Shown: piece after piece, positions 47,690-57,271 of the stretch | How the letters are laid out: each line of letters starts with the position of its first letter | Position numbering within the stretch: the stretch's first letter is position 1 | NCBI RefSeq assembly: GCF_013375555.1 | Contig: NZ_JABXWB010000001.1 | Coordinates: forward strand, 1,612,001-1,676,000 | Source: Sphingobium sp. EM0848 | GTDB lineage: Bacteria > Pseudomonadota > Alphaproteobacteria > Sphingomonadales > Sphingomonadaceae | Length of the DNA: 64,000 nt | Direction: 5' to 3' | Made by a program: the position numbers and the translations under genes | The notes under the pieces: generated by a model | Databases searched by the model: none | Seen by the model: the letters and a program-made list of their open reading frames with translations, nothing else | Told to the model about the DNA's origin: nothing

Positions 47690-48067
47690 ATGCGTCGCAT
47701 CCTGTTCGCCACCGCACTCGCCCTGACGGCCCTGCCCAGCATGGCCATGGCGCACGCCACGCTTCTGTCCTCCACTCCAGCCGCGGGCGCCACCGTCGTC
47801 CGGCCGACCGGCCTCAGCCTCACCTTCTCCGAAACGATGCAGCCCCCCTTGAGCGGCATCGACCTCACCATGACCGGAATGCCCGGCATGACCAATCATG
47901 CGCCGATGCCGGTCAAGGGATTCAGGACCGCCGTCGAAGGCGACGGCAAGACAATGACCATCACCCTGCCCCGCGCACTGCCGGCGGGCGATTACGACAT
48001 CGACTGGCACTTCGTCGGCGCCGACCAGCACAGGACTTCGGGTAAAATCAGCTTCTCGGTCAAATAG
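47690..48067 (+). CDS. copC: Copper resistance protein CopC
   Basis: A 125-residue periplasmic copper carrier. The signal peptide ends in SMAMAHATLLSS, so the mature protein starts at or next to the copper-ligand His, as in CopC/YobA. The C-terminal ligand region DWHFVGADQHR is present, and the Met motif MTGMPGMTNHAPMP may form the Cu(I) site. ATG 47690 follows GGAG by nine bases. Its usual membrane partner CopD is not adjacent; the next gene lies on the other strand. Confidence 0.92.
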   Translation: MRRILFATALALTALPSMAMAHATLLSSTPAAGATVVRPTGLSLTFSETMQPPLSGIDLTMTGMPGMTNHAPMPVKGFRTAVEGDGKTMTITLPRALPAGDYDIDWHFVGADQHRTSGKISFSVK

Positions 48068-48085
48068 AGGCGGCGATTGGCAGGC

Positions 48086-49084
48086 TCAGACCCAGCCTTC
48101 CAGCACCTGATTGGGCGGCCGATGCCCGTCGACCCAGCTGCGGATATTGGCGATCACCCGCGCTCCGGTGGCATCGCGCCCCTCGAAGGTCGCGGACCCC
48201 ATATGCGGCAGCAACACGACATTGGACAGCGCCAGCAAGCGCGGATCGATTGCCGGTTCATGGGTATAGACGTCCAGCCCCGCCCCAGCGATCCGCCCTT
48301 CCGACAGCGCCGCGATCAGCGCCGGTTCGTCCGTGATCTCCGCGCGGGAGGCGTTGATGAGATAGGCGTCGGGCCGCATCAGCCCGATCCGCCGTGCATC
48401 GATCATGCCCCGGCTATCGGCATTGAGGGGACAGTGAATCGACAGGATGTCGCTCGTCTCCAGCAATGCGTCCAGATCCGGGCACCAATGCGCGTCCAGT
48501 TCCTGCTCGACCTCGAAGGGCAGGCGATGCCGGTTATGATAGGCGATGGAAAGGCCGAAGGCCGCGGCCCGCCGCGCCACCGCGCGACCGATGCGGCCCA
48601 TGCCGATAATGCCCAGCTTCTTGCCGCCGATCCGGTGCCCCAGCATGCCCGACGGACTCCATCCGGTCCAGGCGCCGGAACGGACCAGCTTCTCCCCTTC
48701 GGCAAGGCGGCGCGGCACCGACAGGATCAGCGCCATGGTCATGTCGGCGGTATCTTCGGTCAGCACGCCGGGGGTGTTGGTGACGATGATCCCCTTTTTC
48801 CGCGCGGCGGTCAGGTCGATATGATCGACCCCGCTGCCGAAGCTGGCGATCAGTTGCAGCCGCTCGGGCGCTGCCTCGATCAGCGCGGCGTCGATCTGGT
48901 CGCTGACCGCGGGCACCAGCACGTCGCATTGCGCCATGGCGCGGGTCAGCGCGGCGCGGTCCATCGGCACGTCGCCGATGTTGAAGACGGTGTCGAACAG
49001 GTCGGCCATGCGCGCCTCCACATTGGGGGGCAGACGGCGCGTAACGATGACGCGCGGCGTGGCGGGGCGCGGTTTTTTGGCCAT
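48086..49084 (-). CDS. D-isomer-specific 2-hydroxyacid dehydrogenase
   Basis: A 332-residue NAD(P)H-dependent reductase, probably glyoxylate/hydroxypyruvate reductase type. The Rossmann motif is GIIGMGRIGRAVARRA. Catalytic residues are Arg in INASRAEITDE, Glu in DVYTHEPAID and His in LLPHMGSATFEGR. The segment FGSGVDHIDLTAA binds substrate. Substrate preference is uncertain; the N-terminal RRLPPNVEARM resembles glyoxylate reductases. Monocistronic, convergent with copC. Confidence 0.9.
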   Translation of the reverse strand: MAKKPRPATPRVIVTRRLPPNVEARMADLFDTVFNIGDVPMDRAALTRAMAQCDVLVPAVSDQIDAALIEAAPERLQLIASFGSGVDHIDLTAARKKGIIVTNTPGVLTEDTADMTMALILSVPRRLAEGEKLVRSGAWTGWSPSGMLGHRIGGKKLGIIGMGRIGRAVARRAAAFGLSIAYHNRHRLPFEVEQELDAHWCPDLDALLETSDILSIHCPLNADSRGMIDARRIGLMRPDAYLINASRAEITDEPALIAALSEGRIAGAGLDVYTHEPAIDPRLLALSNVVLLPHMGSATFEGRDATGARVIANIRSWVDGHRPPNQVLEGWV

Positions 49085-49197
49085 GTCTGGCCGCTATTCT
49101 CCGCCGCGACGATGGTCAAGCGCTTATAAGAGCAGTTGTCCGCAATGCCCTCCAACGTCTATGAAAGCGGACGGATCGGCATGGGGATTATTGAGTT

Positions 49198-49665
49198 ATG
49201 AAGGGCTATTTGCTGGGCACGGCCATGATCGCCGCGCTTTGCGTGGACGGCAGTGCTGGGGCGAACCCGGTGAAGCCTGTCCCCTATTGGGCCTCGCTCA
49301 GCCATGCAGAAGCGCGGATGCGCGTCGGCCCCAGCCTCGATTACCCGTCCAACTGGGTCTATCGCCGCCGCGATCTGCCGGTGAAGGTGGTGCAGGTGCT
49401 GGGCCTGTGGCGCAAGGTCGAGGATTCGACCGGCGCCCAGGGCTGGATGCATGTCCGTTTGCTCAGCGACGCGCAGACCGGCATCGTCACCGCCGACATC
49501 GCACCGATGCGGGCCTCCCCCAACGAGGATGCCCGCGCCGTCTTCCGCGCGCAGAAGGGCGTGGTGGGGCGCCTCTCCTCCTGCGGCAAGGGCTGGTGCG
49601 CGTTCGATGTGGGCGGGCAGAAGGGCTTTATCCGGACCAATGAGATATGGGGGGCGACGGAGTAA
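49198..49665 (+). CDS. Exported bacterial SH3-domain protein
   Basis: A 155-residue exported protein. After a signal segment (YLLGTAMIAALCVDGSAGA) there are two SH3-like units: SLSHAEARMRVGPSLDYPSNWVY with LPVKVVQVLGLWRKVED and GAQGWMHVRLL, then APMRASPNEDARAV with GQKGFIRTNEIWG. Such proteins bind cell-wall peptides. Two Cys (SSCGKGWC) may form a disulfide. Convergent with the POT transporter. Confidence 0.85.
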   Translation: MKGYLLGTAMIAALCVDGSAGANPVKPVPYWASLSHAEARMRVGPSLDYPSNWVYRRRDLPVKVVQVLGLWRKVEDSTGAQGWMHVRLLSDAQTGIVTADIAPMRASPNEDARAVFRAQKGVVGRLSSCGKGWCAFDVGGQKGFIRTNEIWGATE

Positions 49666-49674
49666 TACTCCGTC

Positions 49675-51180
49675 TCACTTCGCCTCCCCGGCGTGCATCA
49701 GCCGCTTGACCAGCGGCGCGATGGCCATGACGACCACGCCAAATCCCACCGACCACCAGCCGATGCTGCTATAGACGGCCAATACCTGATCACGGCTCGC
49801 CGCGCCGCTTTCCCCGCCGGTCGCCGCCGCGATCAGCCCGGCGGCATATTCGCCCAGCGCCATGGCGAGGAACCAGATGCCCATCATCAGCCCGATCATG
49901 CGCGATGGCGCCAGCGTCGACATGGCGGACAGCCCGACCGGCGACAGACACAGTTCCCCAAGGGTGTGGCAGAGATAGAGCAGGAAGATGAACAGCACCG
50001 GCGTCAGCGCGCCCGGCGCGCCGGCTCCCGCAACCAGGACCAGGAAACCCGCCCCGACCAGTGCAACCGCAATGCCGAATTTGGCGGGGGTCGAGGGCTC
50101 CCACCCCCGCTTCGCCAGCCAGATCCAGAGCGCCGCCATTACCGGCCCGAACATCAGGATATAGGCGGCATTGACCGACTGGAACATCGATGCCGGAACG
50201 TTGAAGCCCAAAATATGCCGGTTCGTATAGCGATCCGTGAACAGGCTGAGCGACGAACCGGTCTGCTCGTAAAGGCCCCAGAAGATCGGATTGATGACCA
50301 GCAGGAACAGCGCCGCCAGCATCCGGTCGCGCCCGATTCGCTCCATCCGGCCAAAGGCTTCCCAGAGGATATAGAGCACCACAGCCACGCTCGACGCCGC
50401 CAGCATCCAGCCGACGATCACATGCTGCTGGATGAGGACCCAGCAGAAGGCGATGGAGGCAAGGCTGGAAAGATAGACCAGCCATTCCCGGCTGATCAGC
50501 CCGCCGACGCGCTCTGCCAGATAGACCGGATTGGACGGTTCCCCGCCCCCCTGCAACAGCGGCTTGCTGAGGGCAAAGCCGATCACGCCCGCGATCATCC
50601 CCACCGACGCGGCGCCGAAACCCCAGTGCCAGCCCCATGTCTGGCCGAGATAGCCGCAGATCACCGGGCCGATGGTCGCGCCCAGATTAATGCCCATGTA
50701 GAAGATGGTGTAAGCCGGGTCGCGCCGCATGTCGTCGCGCGGGTAGAGCTGGCCCACCAGCGCCGACGCGCTGGACTTGAGGAAGCCGGTGCCGGTGATG
50801 ACCGTCGCCAGCCCCAGCCAGAAGAGGCCGAGGCCCATGGTCCCCGCATTGTCACCTTCGACCCCAAGGATGATATGCCCGATGGCGATGACGATGCCGC
50901 CGAACAGCACCGCCTTGCGCTGGCCGAGATAACGGTCAGCCAGATAGCCGCCCATCAGCGGCGAAATGTAGATCAGCGACATATAGGCGCCATAGGCATA
51001 GGACGCGTCGCGGTCGGAAAAGAGGAAATGCTGCGTCAGATAGAAGATCAGCAGCGCACGCATCCCGTAGAAGGAAAAGCGTTCCCACATCTCCACGAAG
51101 AACAGCAGGAACAGGCCGCGCGGATGGCCGAGCCAGGTCTTCGCACCCGCCCCGGCCGGAGTAGAAACTGAGGTCGCCAT
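49675..51180 (-). CDS. POT/PTR2 family peptide MFS transporter
   Basis: A 501-residue proton-coupled oligopeptide transporter with about fourteen hydrophobic segments, the bacterial POT number. The E1XXE2R proton-coupling motif is intact in VEMWERFSFYGMRALL, and the PTR2 signature FYMGINLGATIGP follows. Transports di- and tripeptides into the cell. Monocistronic and divergent from the nitroreductase. Confidence 0.92.
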   Translation of the reverse strand: MATSVSTPAGAGAKTWLGHPRGLFLLFFVEMWERFSFYGMRALLIFYLTQHFLFSDRDASYAYGAYMSLIYISPLMGGYLADRYLGQRKAVLFGGIVIAIGHIILGVEGDNAGTMGLGLFWLGLATVITGTGFLKSSASALVGQLYPRDDMRRDPAYTIFYMGINLGATIGPVICGYLGQTWGWHWGFGAASVGMIAGVIGFALSKPLLQGGGEPSNPVYLAERVGGLISREWLVYLSSLASIAFCWVLIQQHVIVGWMLAASSVAVVLYILWEAFGRMERIGRDRMLAALFLLVINPIFWGLYEQTGSSLSLFTDRYTNRHILGFNVPASMFQSVNAAYILMFGPVMAALWIWLAKRGWEPSTPAKFGIAVALVGAGFLVLVAGAGAPGALTPVLFIFLLYLCHTLGELCLSPVGLSAMSTLAPSRMIGLMMGIWFLAMALGEYAAGLIAAATGGESGAASRDQVLAVYSSIGWWSVGFGVVVMAIAPLVKRLMHAGEAK

Positions 51181-51319
51181 TCAGGCCCCTTTTACCCTAT
51201 CTTGTTGTCGGGCCGCGAACCCGGCCCCTTATGCCGCCAGCCTAGAGCGGAAATTATTCATCTGTCAAAGAAGGCCGATGCCCTTGCGTCCGACACGGCG
51301 GCAGGCCATCTGATCCGCC

Positions 51320-51898
51320 ATGTTCAACGACCTCAGTTCTCCGCTCTCGCTCCTCCAGACGCGCCGTTCCGGCAAGCCGCGCGATCTTGTCGCTCCCGGC
51401 CCGGATGCGGACCAATTGCGCGCCATAGTGGAAGTCGCGCTGCGCACGCCCGATCATGGCAAACTGGCGCCGTGGCGCTTCGTGATCGTGCCGCAGGACC
51501 GGCGCGATGCGCTGGCCGACCTGCTGGAGGGCGCCTATCGCGCCGAAAAGCCCGATGCAGGACGGCTGGAGATCGAGGCCATGCATCAGTTCGCGCATCA
51601 GGCGCCCGCGCTGGTGGTCGCCCTGTCCGCGCCGGTCGCGGGCAGCAAAATTCCGGTCTGGGAACAGGAATTGTCGGCGGGCGCGGCGATCATGAACCTG
51701 CTGCACGCGACCCATGCGCTGGGCTTTGCCGGCGGATGGCTGACGGGGTGGCCCGCCTATAATGAGGATGTCCGCGCCGCTTTCGCGCAAGGGGATGAGC
51801 GGATCGCCGGATTCGTCTTCATCGGTACGCCCGGCAAGCCGCAGGAAGAGCGCCCCCGGCCAGAATATGACAACAGAGTTTCCATCTGGGACAGATAG
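51320..51898 (+). CDS. Nitroreductase family protein, YdjA-like
   Basis: A 192-residue FMN-dependent oxidoreductase of the minimal YdjA type. Seen are LLQTRRSGKPRDL (FMN phosphate arginines), ALRTPDHGKLAPWRFVIV with the flavin-contacting pattern, the dimer segment SAGAAIMNLLHATHALGFAGGWLTGW and the closing FIGTPGKPQEERPRP. The in vivo substrate is unknown. Convergence with nothing and a 72-base gap to the GntR gene leave its transcript boundaries open. Confidence 0.9.
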   Translation: MFNDLSSPLSLLQTRRSGKPRDLVAPGPDADQLRAIVEVALRTPDHGKLAPWRFVIVPQDRRDALADLLEGAYRAEKPDAGRLEIEAMHQFAHQAPALVVALSAPVAGSKIPVWEQELSAGAAIMNLLHATHALGFAGGWLTGWPAYNEDVRAAFAQGDERIAGFVFIGTPGKPQEERPRPEYDNRVSIWDR

Positions 51899-51970
51899 TT
51901 ACACGGTTGACGTCCTATTGGGAAAGAGTCTGCCTTGACGCGCATGGCTGTATTATGTCACTGATGCACT

Positions 51971-52315
51971 ATGGCCGACGATTCCAAACCCGTCTATCTC
52001 CGCCTGCGGGAGATCATTGCCGCCTCCATTCTGGATGGGGAATTTCACGACGGCGACATGCTCCCATCGGTCCGCGCGCTGGCCGCACAGCAGGGCGCCA
52101 ATCCGCTGACGGTGGCCAAGGCCTATCAATGTTTTCAGGATGACGGGCTGGTCGTGGTGAAGCGCGGCGTCGGCATGTTCGTTGCTGACGGCGCGACAAG
52201 ACGGCTGCGCGACATGGAACGGGCACGCTTCATGGATGCGGTGTGGCCGCCCGTGGCGGAGCAGATCAGGCGACTGGGAATCAGCGCGGCCGATCTGGGC
52301 GTCGAGCGGGTTTAG
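51971..52315 (+). CDS. GntR-family regulator, YtrA-like short form
   Basis: A 114-residue regulator with only the GntR winged helix (YLRLREIIAASILDGEF, DMLPSVRALAAQQGANPLTVAKAYQCFQDDGLVVVKRG) and a short C-terminal helix, as in the YtrA subfamily. YtrA genes normally precede ABC-transporter genes that they repress; here none follows, and the next genes are convergent. Its target is therefore not evident. Confidence 0.88.
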   Translation: MADDSKPVYLRLREIIAASILDGEFHDGDMLPSVRALAAQQGANPLTVAKAYQCFQDDGLVVVKRGVGMFVADGATRRLRDMERARFMDAVWPPVAEQIRRLGISAADLGVERV

Positions 52316-52354
52316 AAACATCCGTCATTCTTGCAGAGGCGACACGCCCCGCCT

Positions 52355-53719
52355 TCACCCCTGCATCCGATATTGCTTGAGCAGATCGTAGAGCGTCGGC
52401 CGGCTGATCCCCAAAATCTTCGCAGCGCCGGAAATATTCCCGTCCGTCCGCGCAATCGCACGCCGGATCGCGCGGCGGTCGGCCATTTCCCGCGCGGCCT
52501 TCAGGTTCACCACATCGCCACCCTCGGCACGATCCCCGTCAAGGTCGAGATCGGCAGCGGTGACATGTTTGCCGTCCGCCATGATGACGGCGCGCTTCAT
52601 GCGGTTTTCCAGTTCACGGACATTGCCCGGCCAGCCCCAGCCGTCGAGCGCCGCCAGCGCGTCGGGCCCAAGGCCCTTGACCTGCGGGTTCATATCCTGG
52701 GCAAAGCGGTTGAGGAAATGCCGCGCCAGCAGGGCCGGATCGCCGGGCCTATCCTTGAGCGCCGGAATGCGCACGACGATCTCCGCCAGCCGGTAATAGA
52801 GGTCCTCGCGGAAACCGCCTGCCGCGATCATCGCCTCCAGATCCTGATGCGTCGCGCAGACGATCCGCGTGTCGACCGCTATGGGTTGCCGCCCGCCGAT
52901 CCGCTCGATCACCCGATCCTGCAGGAAGCGCAACAGCTTCACCTGCAAGGCCAATGGAATGTCGCCCACCTCGTCGAGAAACAATGTGCCGCCCTGCGCC
53001 AGTTCGATCTTGCCCGGCATGGTCTTGATCGCCCCGGTGAAGGCGCCCTTTTCATGCCCGAACAGCTCCGCTTCCAGCAGCGTTTCCGGGATCGCCGCGC
53101 AGTTGATCGCGACAAAGGCGCCTTCTCGGCGCGGGCTGGCGTCGTGCAGGCCCTGCGCCAGCAATTCCTTGCCGGTGCCGCTCGCGCCCAGCAGCAGCAC
53201 GGACACATCCGCCCCCGCCACCCGCTCTATGGTGCGGGCGACCTTCATCATCTCCGGCGCGGCGGTGATCAGGCGGCCCAGCACGCGCCCACTCTCCGGC
53301 GCGGTTTCGGAAAGGCGCGCATTCTCCTGCTCCAACGCATGGACATGGAAAGCGCGACGGACGATCAGGCCCAGTTCATCAATGTCCACCGGCTTCTGGT
53401 AGAAATCATAAGCGCCGCCGGAAATGGCGTTGAGGGCGCTTTCCCGCGCGCCATGGCCGGATGCGACGATGACTTTCGTATCCGGCTTGATCCGCAAAAT
53501 CTCCGCCAGCGTCGCGAATCCCTCGCTGGTGCCGTCGGGATCGGGCGGCAGGCCCAGGTCCAGCGTCACCACGTCGGGCGCCTGTTCCCGCAGCATTTCG
53601 ATCGCCTCCTCACGGTCGCCCGCGATGAAGAGCTGATATTCCTCATAGGCCCAGCGCAGTTGCCGCTGCAGGCCCGGATCGTCCTCCACGATCAGCAATT
53701 TCGGTCGCGTATCGCTCAT
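52355..53719 (-). CDS. prsR: PEP-CTERM/exosortase system response regulator PrsR
   Basis: A 454-residue sigma-54-dependent activator. The receiver has phospho-Asp54 in TLDLGLPPDPDG. The AAA+ domain has Walker A GASGTGKE, the sigma-54-contact loop GAFTGA, and LFLDEVGDIPLALQVKLLRFLQ. A Fis-type HTH closes the protein (ISGAAKILGISRPTLYDLLKQY). The long acidic receiver and immediate linkage to a PrsK-type kinase identify the exopolysaccharide/PEP-CTERM regulator rather than NtrC. The start shares one base with the prsK stop. Confidence 0.92.
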   Translation of the reverse strand: MSDTRPKLLIVEDDPGLQRQLRWAYEEYQLFIAGDREEAIEMLREQAPDVVTLDLGLPPDPDGTSEGFATLAEILRIKPDTKVIVASGHGARESALNAISGGAYDFYQKPVDIDELGLIVRRAFHVHALEQENARLSETAPESGRVLGRLITAAPEMMKVARTIERVAGADVSVLLLGASGTGKELLAQGLHDASPRREGAFVAINCAAIPETLLEAELFGHEKGAFTGAIKTMPGKIELAQGGTLFLDEVGDIPLALQVKLLRFLQDRVIERIGGRQPIAVDTRIVCATHQDLEAMIAAGGFREDLYYRLAEIVVRIPALKDRPGDPALLARHFLNRFAQDMNPQVKGLGPDALAALDGWGWPGNVRELENRMKRAVIMADGKHVTAADLDLDGDRAEGGDVVNLKAAREMADRRAIRRAIARTDGNISGAAKILGISRPTLYDLLKQYRMQG

Positions 53720-55821
53720 CAGGCGGCCTTCCCCCCAACCATTTTCCCTGAAGAAATCTCTTCCCCCGAAGCCAAAGGCAGGCGCAGCGTGAAACGGCTG
53801 CCCACTCCCGGCTTGCTTTCCACATCGATCCGGCCGCCCATGGCTTGCGCGAGCGCCCGCGCCTCGAACGCACCGATGCCAAAGCCCCCCGCCTTGCTGG
53901 ACGAGAAGGGCTTGAACAGTTCGCGGCGGATGAATTCGGCGCTCATGCCCCGGCCCTGATCGACCACTTCGAGCAAGGCGTCGCCGCCGTCCGTCGAGAG
54001 GCGCAGTTCGACCGGACTGTCCGGCGCACTGGCGTCGATGGCATTTTGCAGCAGGTGGATCAGGATCTGCTCGACTCGCACCGGATCGGCCATCGCCAAC
54101 GGCGCCTCGCCAGTGACGGACACTGGATGCTGGCGCGAGCGGGTGCCCGCGACCTGCCGCGCGACCTCATCCAGCGCCATCGGTCGCGGTTCCTCCGCCC
54201 TGCCCTTATTATGTTGCGACAGGCGAGCGAGCATGTCGTTCATCTTGCCCACGGACTCTTTCAGCGTCAGCACCATGTCGGCGCGGAAATCGGGATTGTC
54301 GGCATGCCGCTCCGCATTGCGGGCGAGCAGGGAGAGCTGGCTCACCAGATTCTTCACGTCATGGATGATGAAGGCGAAGCGGCGGTTGAATTCATCGAAG
54401 CGCTGTGCGTCGTCCAGCGCCTGCTGCCCCTGCGCCTCGCTCAGATAGCTGGCCGCCTGCCGTCCGGCAGCGCGCAGCATGTCGAAATCTTCCCAGTCGA
54501 GCCGCCGGTCTATGGGCGGGCGGGCGAGCAGGATCGCGCCGATCAGCCGGCCGAAGTGAATGAGCGGCACCATCGCCCAGGCCCGGCGATCCTCGCTCAT
54601 CCAGCCGGGTGCGACGACCTCGCCCACCGCACTGGTTGGACGGGCGACATCGATGATCCAGCCGCTTTGTTCGATCAGCAGCGCGACCGGTGCGGGAACC
54701 ACCGCGTCGTCAGGCAACTCACCCAGCCAGTTCCACTGTGTTTCAAAGACCAGCGCGCCATCCTCGCCACGCAGCATCAGGATGGCGGCGGGGGAATCGG
54801 TGATGTCGGCCACCGCCTTCGCCACACGCTCGCCCAGCGGCAGGGCATTGTCGCCCCTGTCGCCCCCCGCCCGGCCAATGGTATCGCCAAAACGCATCCA
54901 TTCCGTGCGATAATCATAACGATGCTGGAAGAAATGCTTGGCGACCTGCACCTTCCAGAAGGCGTGCAACCGGCGCGAAGGCAGCAGCACGAGCGCGCTG
55001 ACCGCCATGAAGAAGACACAGCCGATCTCCACCACCCGGGCATAGGGACCGGCGACCAGTTCAACCAGAACCGCCGCCGCCGTCAGCGCGACGACATAGA
55101 GCAGCACGGCCGCCAGCGACAGCGACTGGAAAGTCAGCGTGCGCGACAATTGCAAACGGCCGTTGATATCATTGCGGATTCCCGCCCCGATGACCGGCGC
55201 CAACAGCGCCATCATCGCGCCGCGCAAGGCGTACAGCTCATTCGCCCGGTGCATCGCGAAATAGCCGATGGCGTAGAGATTGAGATCATAGGTCCACATT
55301 GCCGCCAGCGCGCCCAGCAGCAACGCCACCCGGCCCCGCTCCCGGATCGCCCAATTGACATAGAGATGATGGACCAGGATCAGGCTGCCGATCGCGGTCA
55401 TCATGTGCAGGACCAGCGAGACATGGACGAGCGCTTGATGCACCTCGCTCATCACCGGCAATTGCCGCCAGATGAGGTCGGTGAAGGTCTGGAGCAGGAT
55501 CAGCCCGGCCACCGACGCATAAAGCGATCCGATCGCCACCATAGACCCGGTCCGCGCCGCTGGCCCCCGCCGCAACATGACGAACAGCAGCAGCAGCCAG
55601 GCGGCGTTGCGGATATTTTCGCCAATGCCGGTCAGCGGCTTTTCCACCCCGCCGAAGGACACATAGAGCGACCAGCAGGAGGTCAGCAGCAACGCGGAAG
55701 CCAGCAGGCGCTGTTCCGGCGCTTCATCACGGCGACGCAGGATGAAGATGCCGAGCGCCGCGAACAGCACGGCGGCCAATGCATGGCCCCAATCCCCGAC
55801 AAATTGCAGGAGCGTGCCCAT
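53719..55821 (-). CDS. prsK: PEP-CTERM/exosortase system sensor histidine kinase PrsK
   Basis: A 700-residue kinase. About eight to nine N-terminal membrane segments fill residues 1-290, a GAF-like domain lies near 320-450, then the divergent H-box FAFIIHDVKNLVSQLSLLARNAERH, N box LIHLLQNAIDAS, G1 DQGRGMS and G2 region AGGFGIGAFEARALA. This arrangement and the IHDVKN motif are distinctive for PrsK. It regulates exopolysaccharide and PEP-CTERM protein genes through PrsR and sigma-54. Nine bases separate it from the sugar transferase. Confidence 0.92.
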   Translation of the reverse strand: MGTLLQFVGDWGHALAAVLFAALGIFILRRRDEAPEQRLLASALLLTSCWSLYVSFGGVEKPLTGIGENIRNAAWLLLLFVMLRRGPAARTGSMVAIGSLYASVAGLILLQTFTDLIWRQLPVMSEVHQALVHVSLVLHMMTAIGSLILVHHLYVNWAIRERGRVALLLGALAAMWTYDLNLYAIGYFAMHRANELYALRGAMMALLAPVIGAGIRNDINGRLQLSRTLTFQSLSLAAVLLYVVALTAAAVLVELVAGPYARVVEIGCVFFMAVSALVLLPSRRLHAFWKVQVAKHFFQHRYDYRTEWMRFGDTIGRAGGDRGDNALPLGERVAKAVADITDSPAAILMLRGEDGALVFETQWNWLGELPDDAVVPAPVALLIEQSGWIIDVARPTSAVGEVVAPGWMSEDRRAWAMVPLIHFGRLIGAILLARPPIDRRLDWEDFDMLRAAGRQAASYLSEAQGQQALDDAQRFDEFNRRFAFIIHDVKNLVSQLSLLARNAERHADNPDFRADMVLTLKESVGKMNDMLARLSQHNKGRAEEPRPMALDEVARQVAGTRSRQHPVSVTGEAPLAMADPVRVEQILIHLLQNAIDASAPDSPVELRLSTDGGDALLEVVDQGRGMSAEFIRRELFKPFSSSKAGGFGIGAFEARALAQAMGGRIDVESKPGVGSRFTLRLPLASGEEISSGKMVGGKAA

Positions 55822-55830
55822 CGTCCGCCC

Positions 55831-57219
55831 TCAGCGCGCGCCTTCGGGCCAGAGGATGACCCGCAGCGTCTGGATCAGGATGAGGAGATCGAGGAAAGGC
55901 GTGTAATTCTTGGCATAATAAAGGTCATATTCCAGCTTGTGCCGGGCATCCTCTATCGATGCGCCATAGGGATAGTTGATCTGCGCCCAGCCCGTGATGC
56001 CGGGCTTCACCATATGCCGCTCGGCATAATAGCGCAGATGCTGTTCCAGATCCTCGACGAACTGGCGGCGTTCCGGGCGCGGGCCGACAAAGCTCATCTC
56101 GCCTTTCAGCACCGTCCAGGTCTGCGGCAGTTCGTCGATGCGCAGCTTGCGCAGCCAATAGCCCAGGCGCGTGATGCGCGGATCGTCCTTTTCCGCCCAG
56201 ACGGCCTGCCCCGACACCTCGGCATCCTGCCGCATGGTGCGCAGCTTCACGATCCAGAATTCCTCACCATACAGGCCGACGCGCTGCTGGCGATAGAAAG
56301 CAGGCCCCTTGCTGTCGAGCTTCACCAAAATCGCCGCGAGCAGGATGACCGGGCCGGTCAGCAGCAGCAGGATCAAACTGGCGGCGATGTCGAACAGCCG
56401 CTTGGCAATGCTGGAAAGGCGGCGGCCGGCGGAAAAGCCATCGGAGAAGATCAGCCAGCTCGGATTGACGCTGTCCAGATCGATCCGGCCCGTCTCCCGC
56501 TCCAGAAAGGTCGAGATTTCGTTCACATGGACGCCGGTGGTCTTGATGCGCAGCAGGTCCGCCAGCGGCAGCGCGTTGCGCCGCTCTTCCAGAGCCAGCA
56601 CCACTTCGCTCGCGCCCAGACGGACCACGAAATCGGCGAGATTATAGATGGCGCTGCGGTTGATCGCCTCGGGGATCACCTGCGCGCCGTCGTTCATGGC
56701 GATATAGCCGACAACGAGAAAGCCGGAGCCCTTGCGCTGTTCGATATCCCTTATGCGATTGGCGCGATTACCAGCGCCCAGCACCACCAGACGCCGTTTG
56801 AAGGCTTCCCCGCCCAGCATCGACCCCAGCAGCAGGCGGATCGCAAGCAGCAAGGCGATGGCCAGCCCCATGGCGTAAAGCGAATTGGACCGCCAGAGCG
56901 TGATATTCGGCAGCACGAAATGCATGACCGAGAGGAACAGAACGCCCAGCGAAATCGCCACCAACAGCCGCGCCAGCGCATGGCGGATCGATTGCAGCGC
57001 TTCCGTCCCATAGGCGCCGACGGCGATCATCGCGGTCTGGATCGCCATGGCAAAGCTTGCCAACGGCCCGATCCGGGTGACGACATGGTCTACGTCCATG
57101 CCGATCTGGTGCGCGCGCAAAATCCAACCGCCCTCCGCCGCGCCGAACAGCAGCATAAGGTCGAGCAGACCGAGCAGAAGCACCGCATGCGGAATATAAT
57201 GTTTGAACAATCTTATCAT
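55831..57219 (-). CDS. Exosortase-associated sugar transferase (EpsB/WcaJ type, TIGR03013-like)
   Basis: A 462-residue polyprenyl-phosphate hexose-1-phosphate transferase that starts exopolysaccharide repeat synthesis. Four to five N-terminal helices precede a Rossmann-like CoA-binding domain (VVLGAGNRANRI), a further helix near 275-300, and the bacterial sugar transferase domain: LVKLDSKGPAFYRQQRVGLYG, KLRTMRQDAE, RIDELPQTWTVLKGEMSFVGPRPER and KPGITGWAQINYPYGAS. It begins the leftward sugar transferase/prsK/prsR operon. The rest of the exosortase cluster is not in this window. Confidence 0.92.
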   Translation of the reverse strand: MIRLFKHYIPHAVLLLGLLDLMLLFGAAEGGWILRAHQIGMDVDHVVTRIGPLASFAMAIQTAMIAVGAYGTEALQSIRHALARLLVAISLGVLFLSVMHFVLPNITLWRSNSLYAMGLAIALLLAIRLLLGSMLGGEAFKRRLVVLGAGNRANRIRDIEQRKGSGFLVVGYIAMNDGAQVIPEAINRSAIYNLADFVVRLGASEVVLALEERRNALPLADLLRIKTTGVHVNEISTFLERETGRIDLDSVNPSWLIFSDGFSAGRRLSSIAKRLFDIAASLILLLLTGPVILLAAILVKLDSKGPAFYRQQRVGLYGEEFWIVKLRTMRQDAEVSGQAVWAEKDDPRITRLGYWLRKLRIDELPQTWTVLKGEMSFVGPRPERRQFVEDLEQHLRYYAERHMVKPGITGWAQINYPYGASIEDARHKLEYDLYYAKNYTPFLDLLILIQTLRVILWPEGAR

Positions 57220-57271
57220 GTGTCGCGCGTATCCCGCTGCGCCCGGCGGGCAGACCAGATAGCCGGATCAG

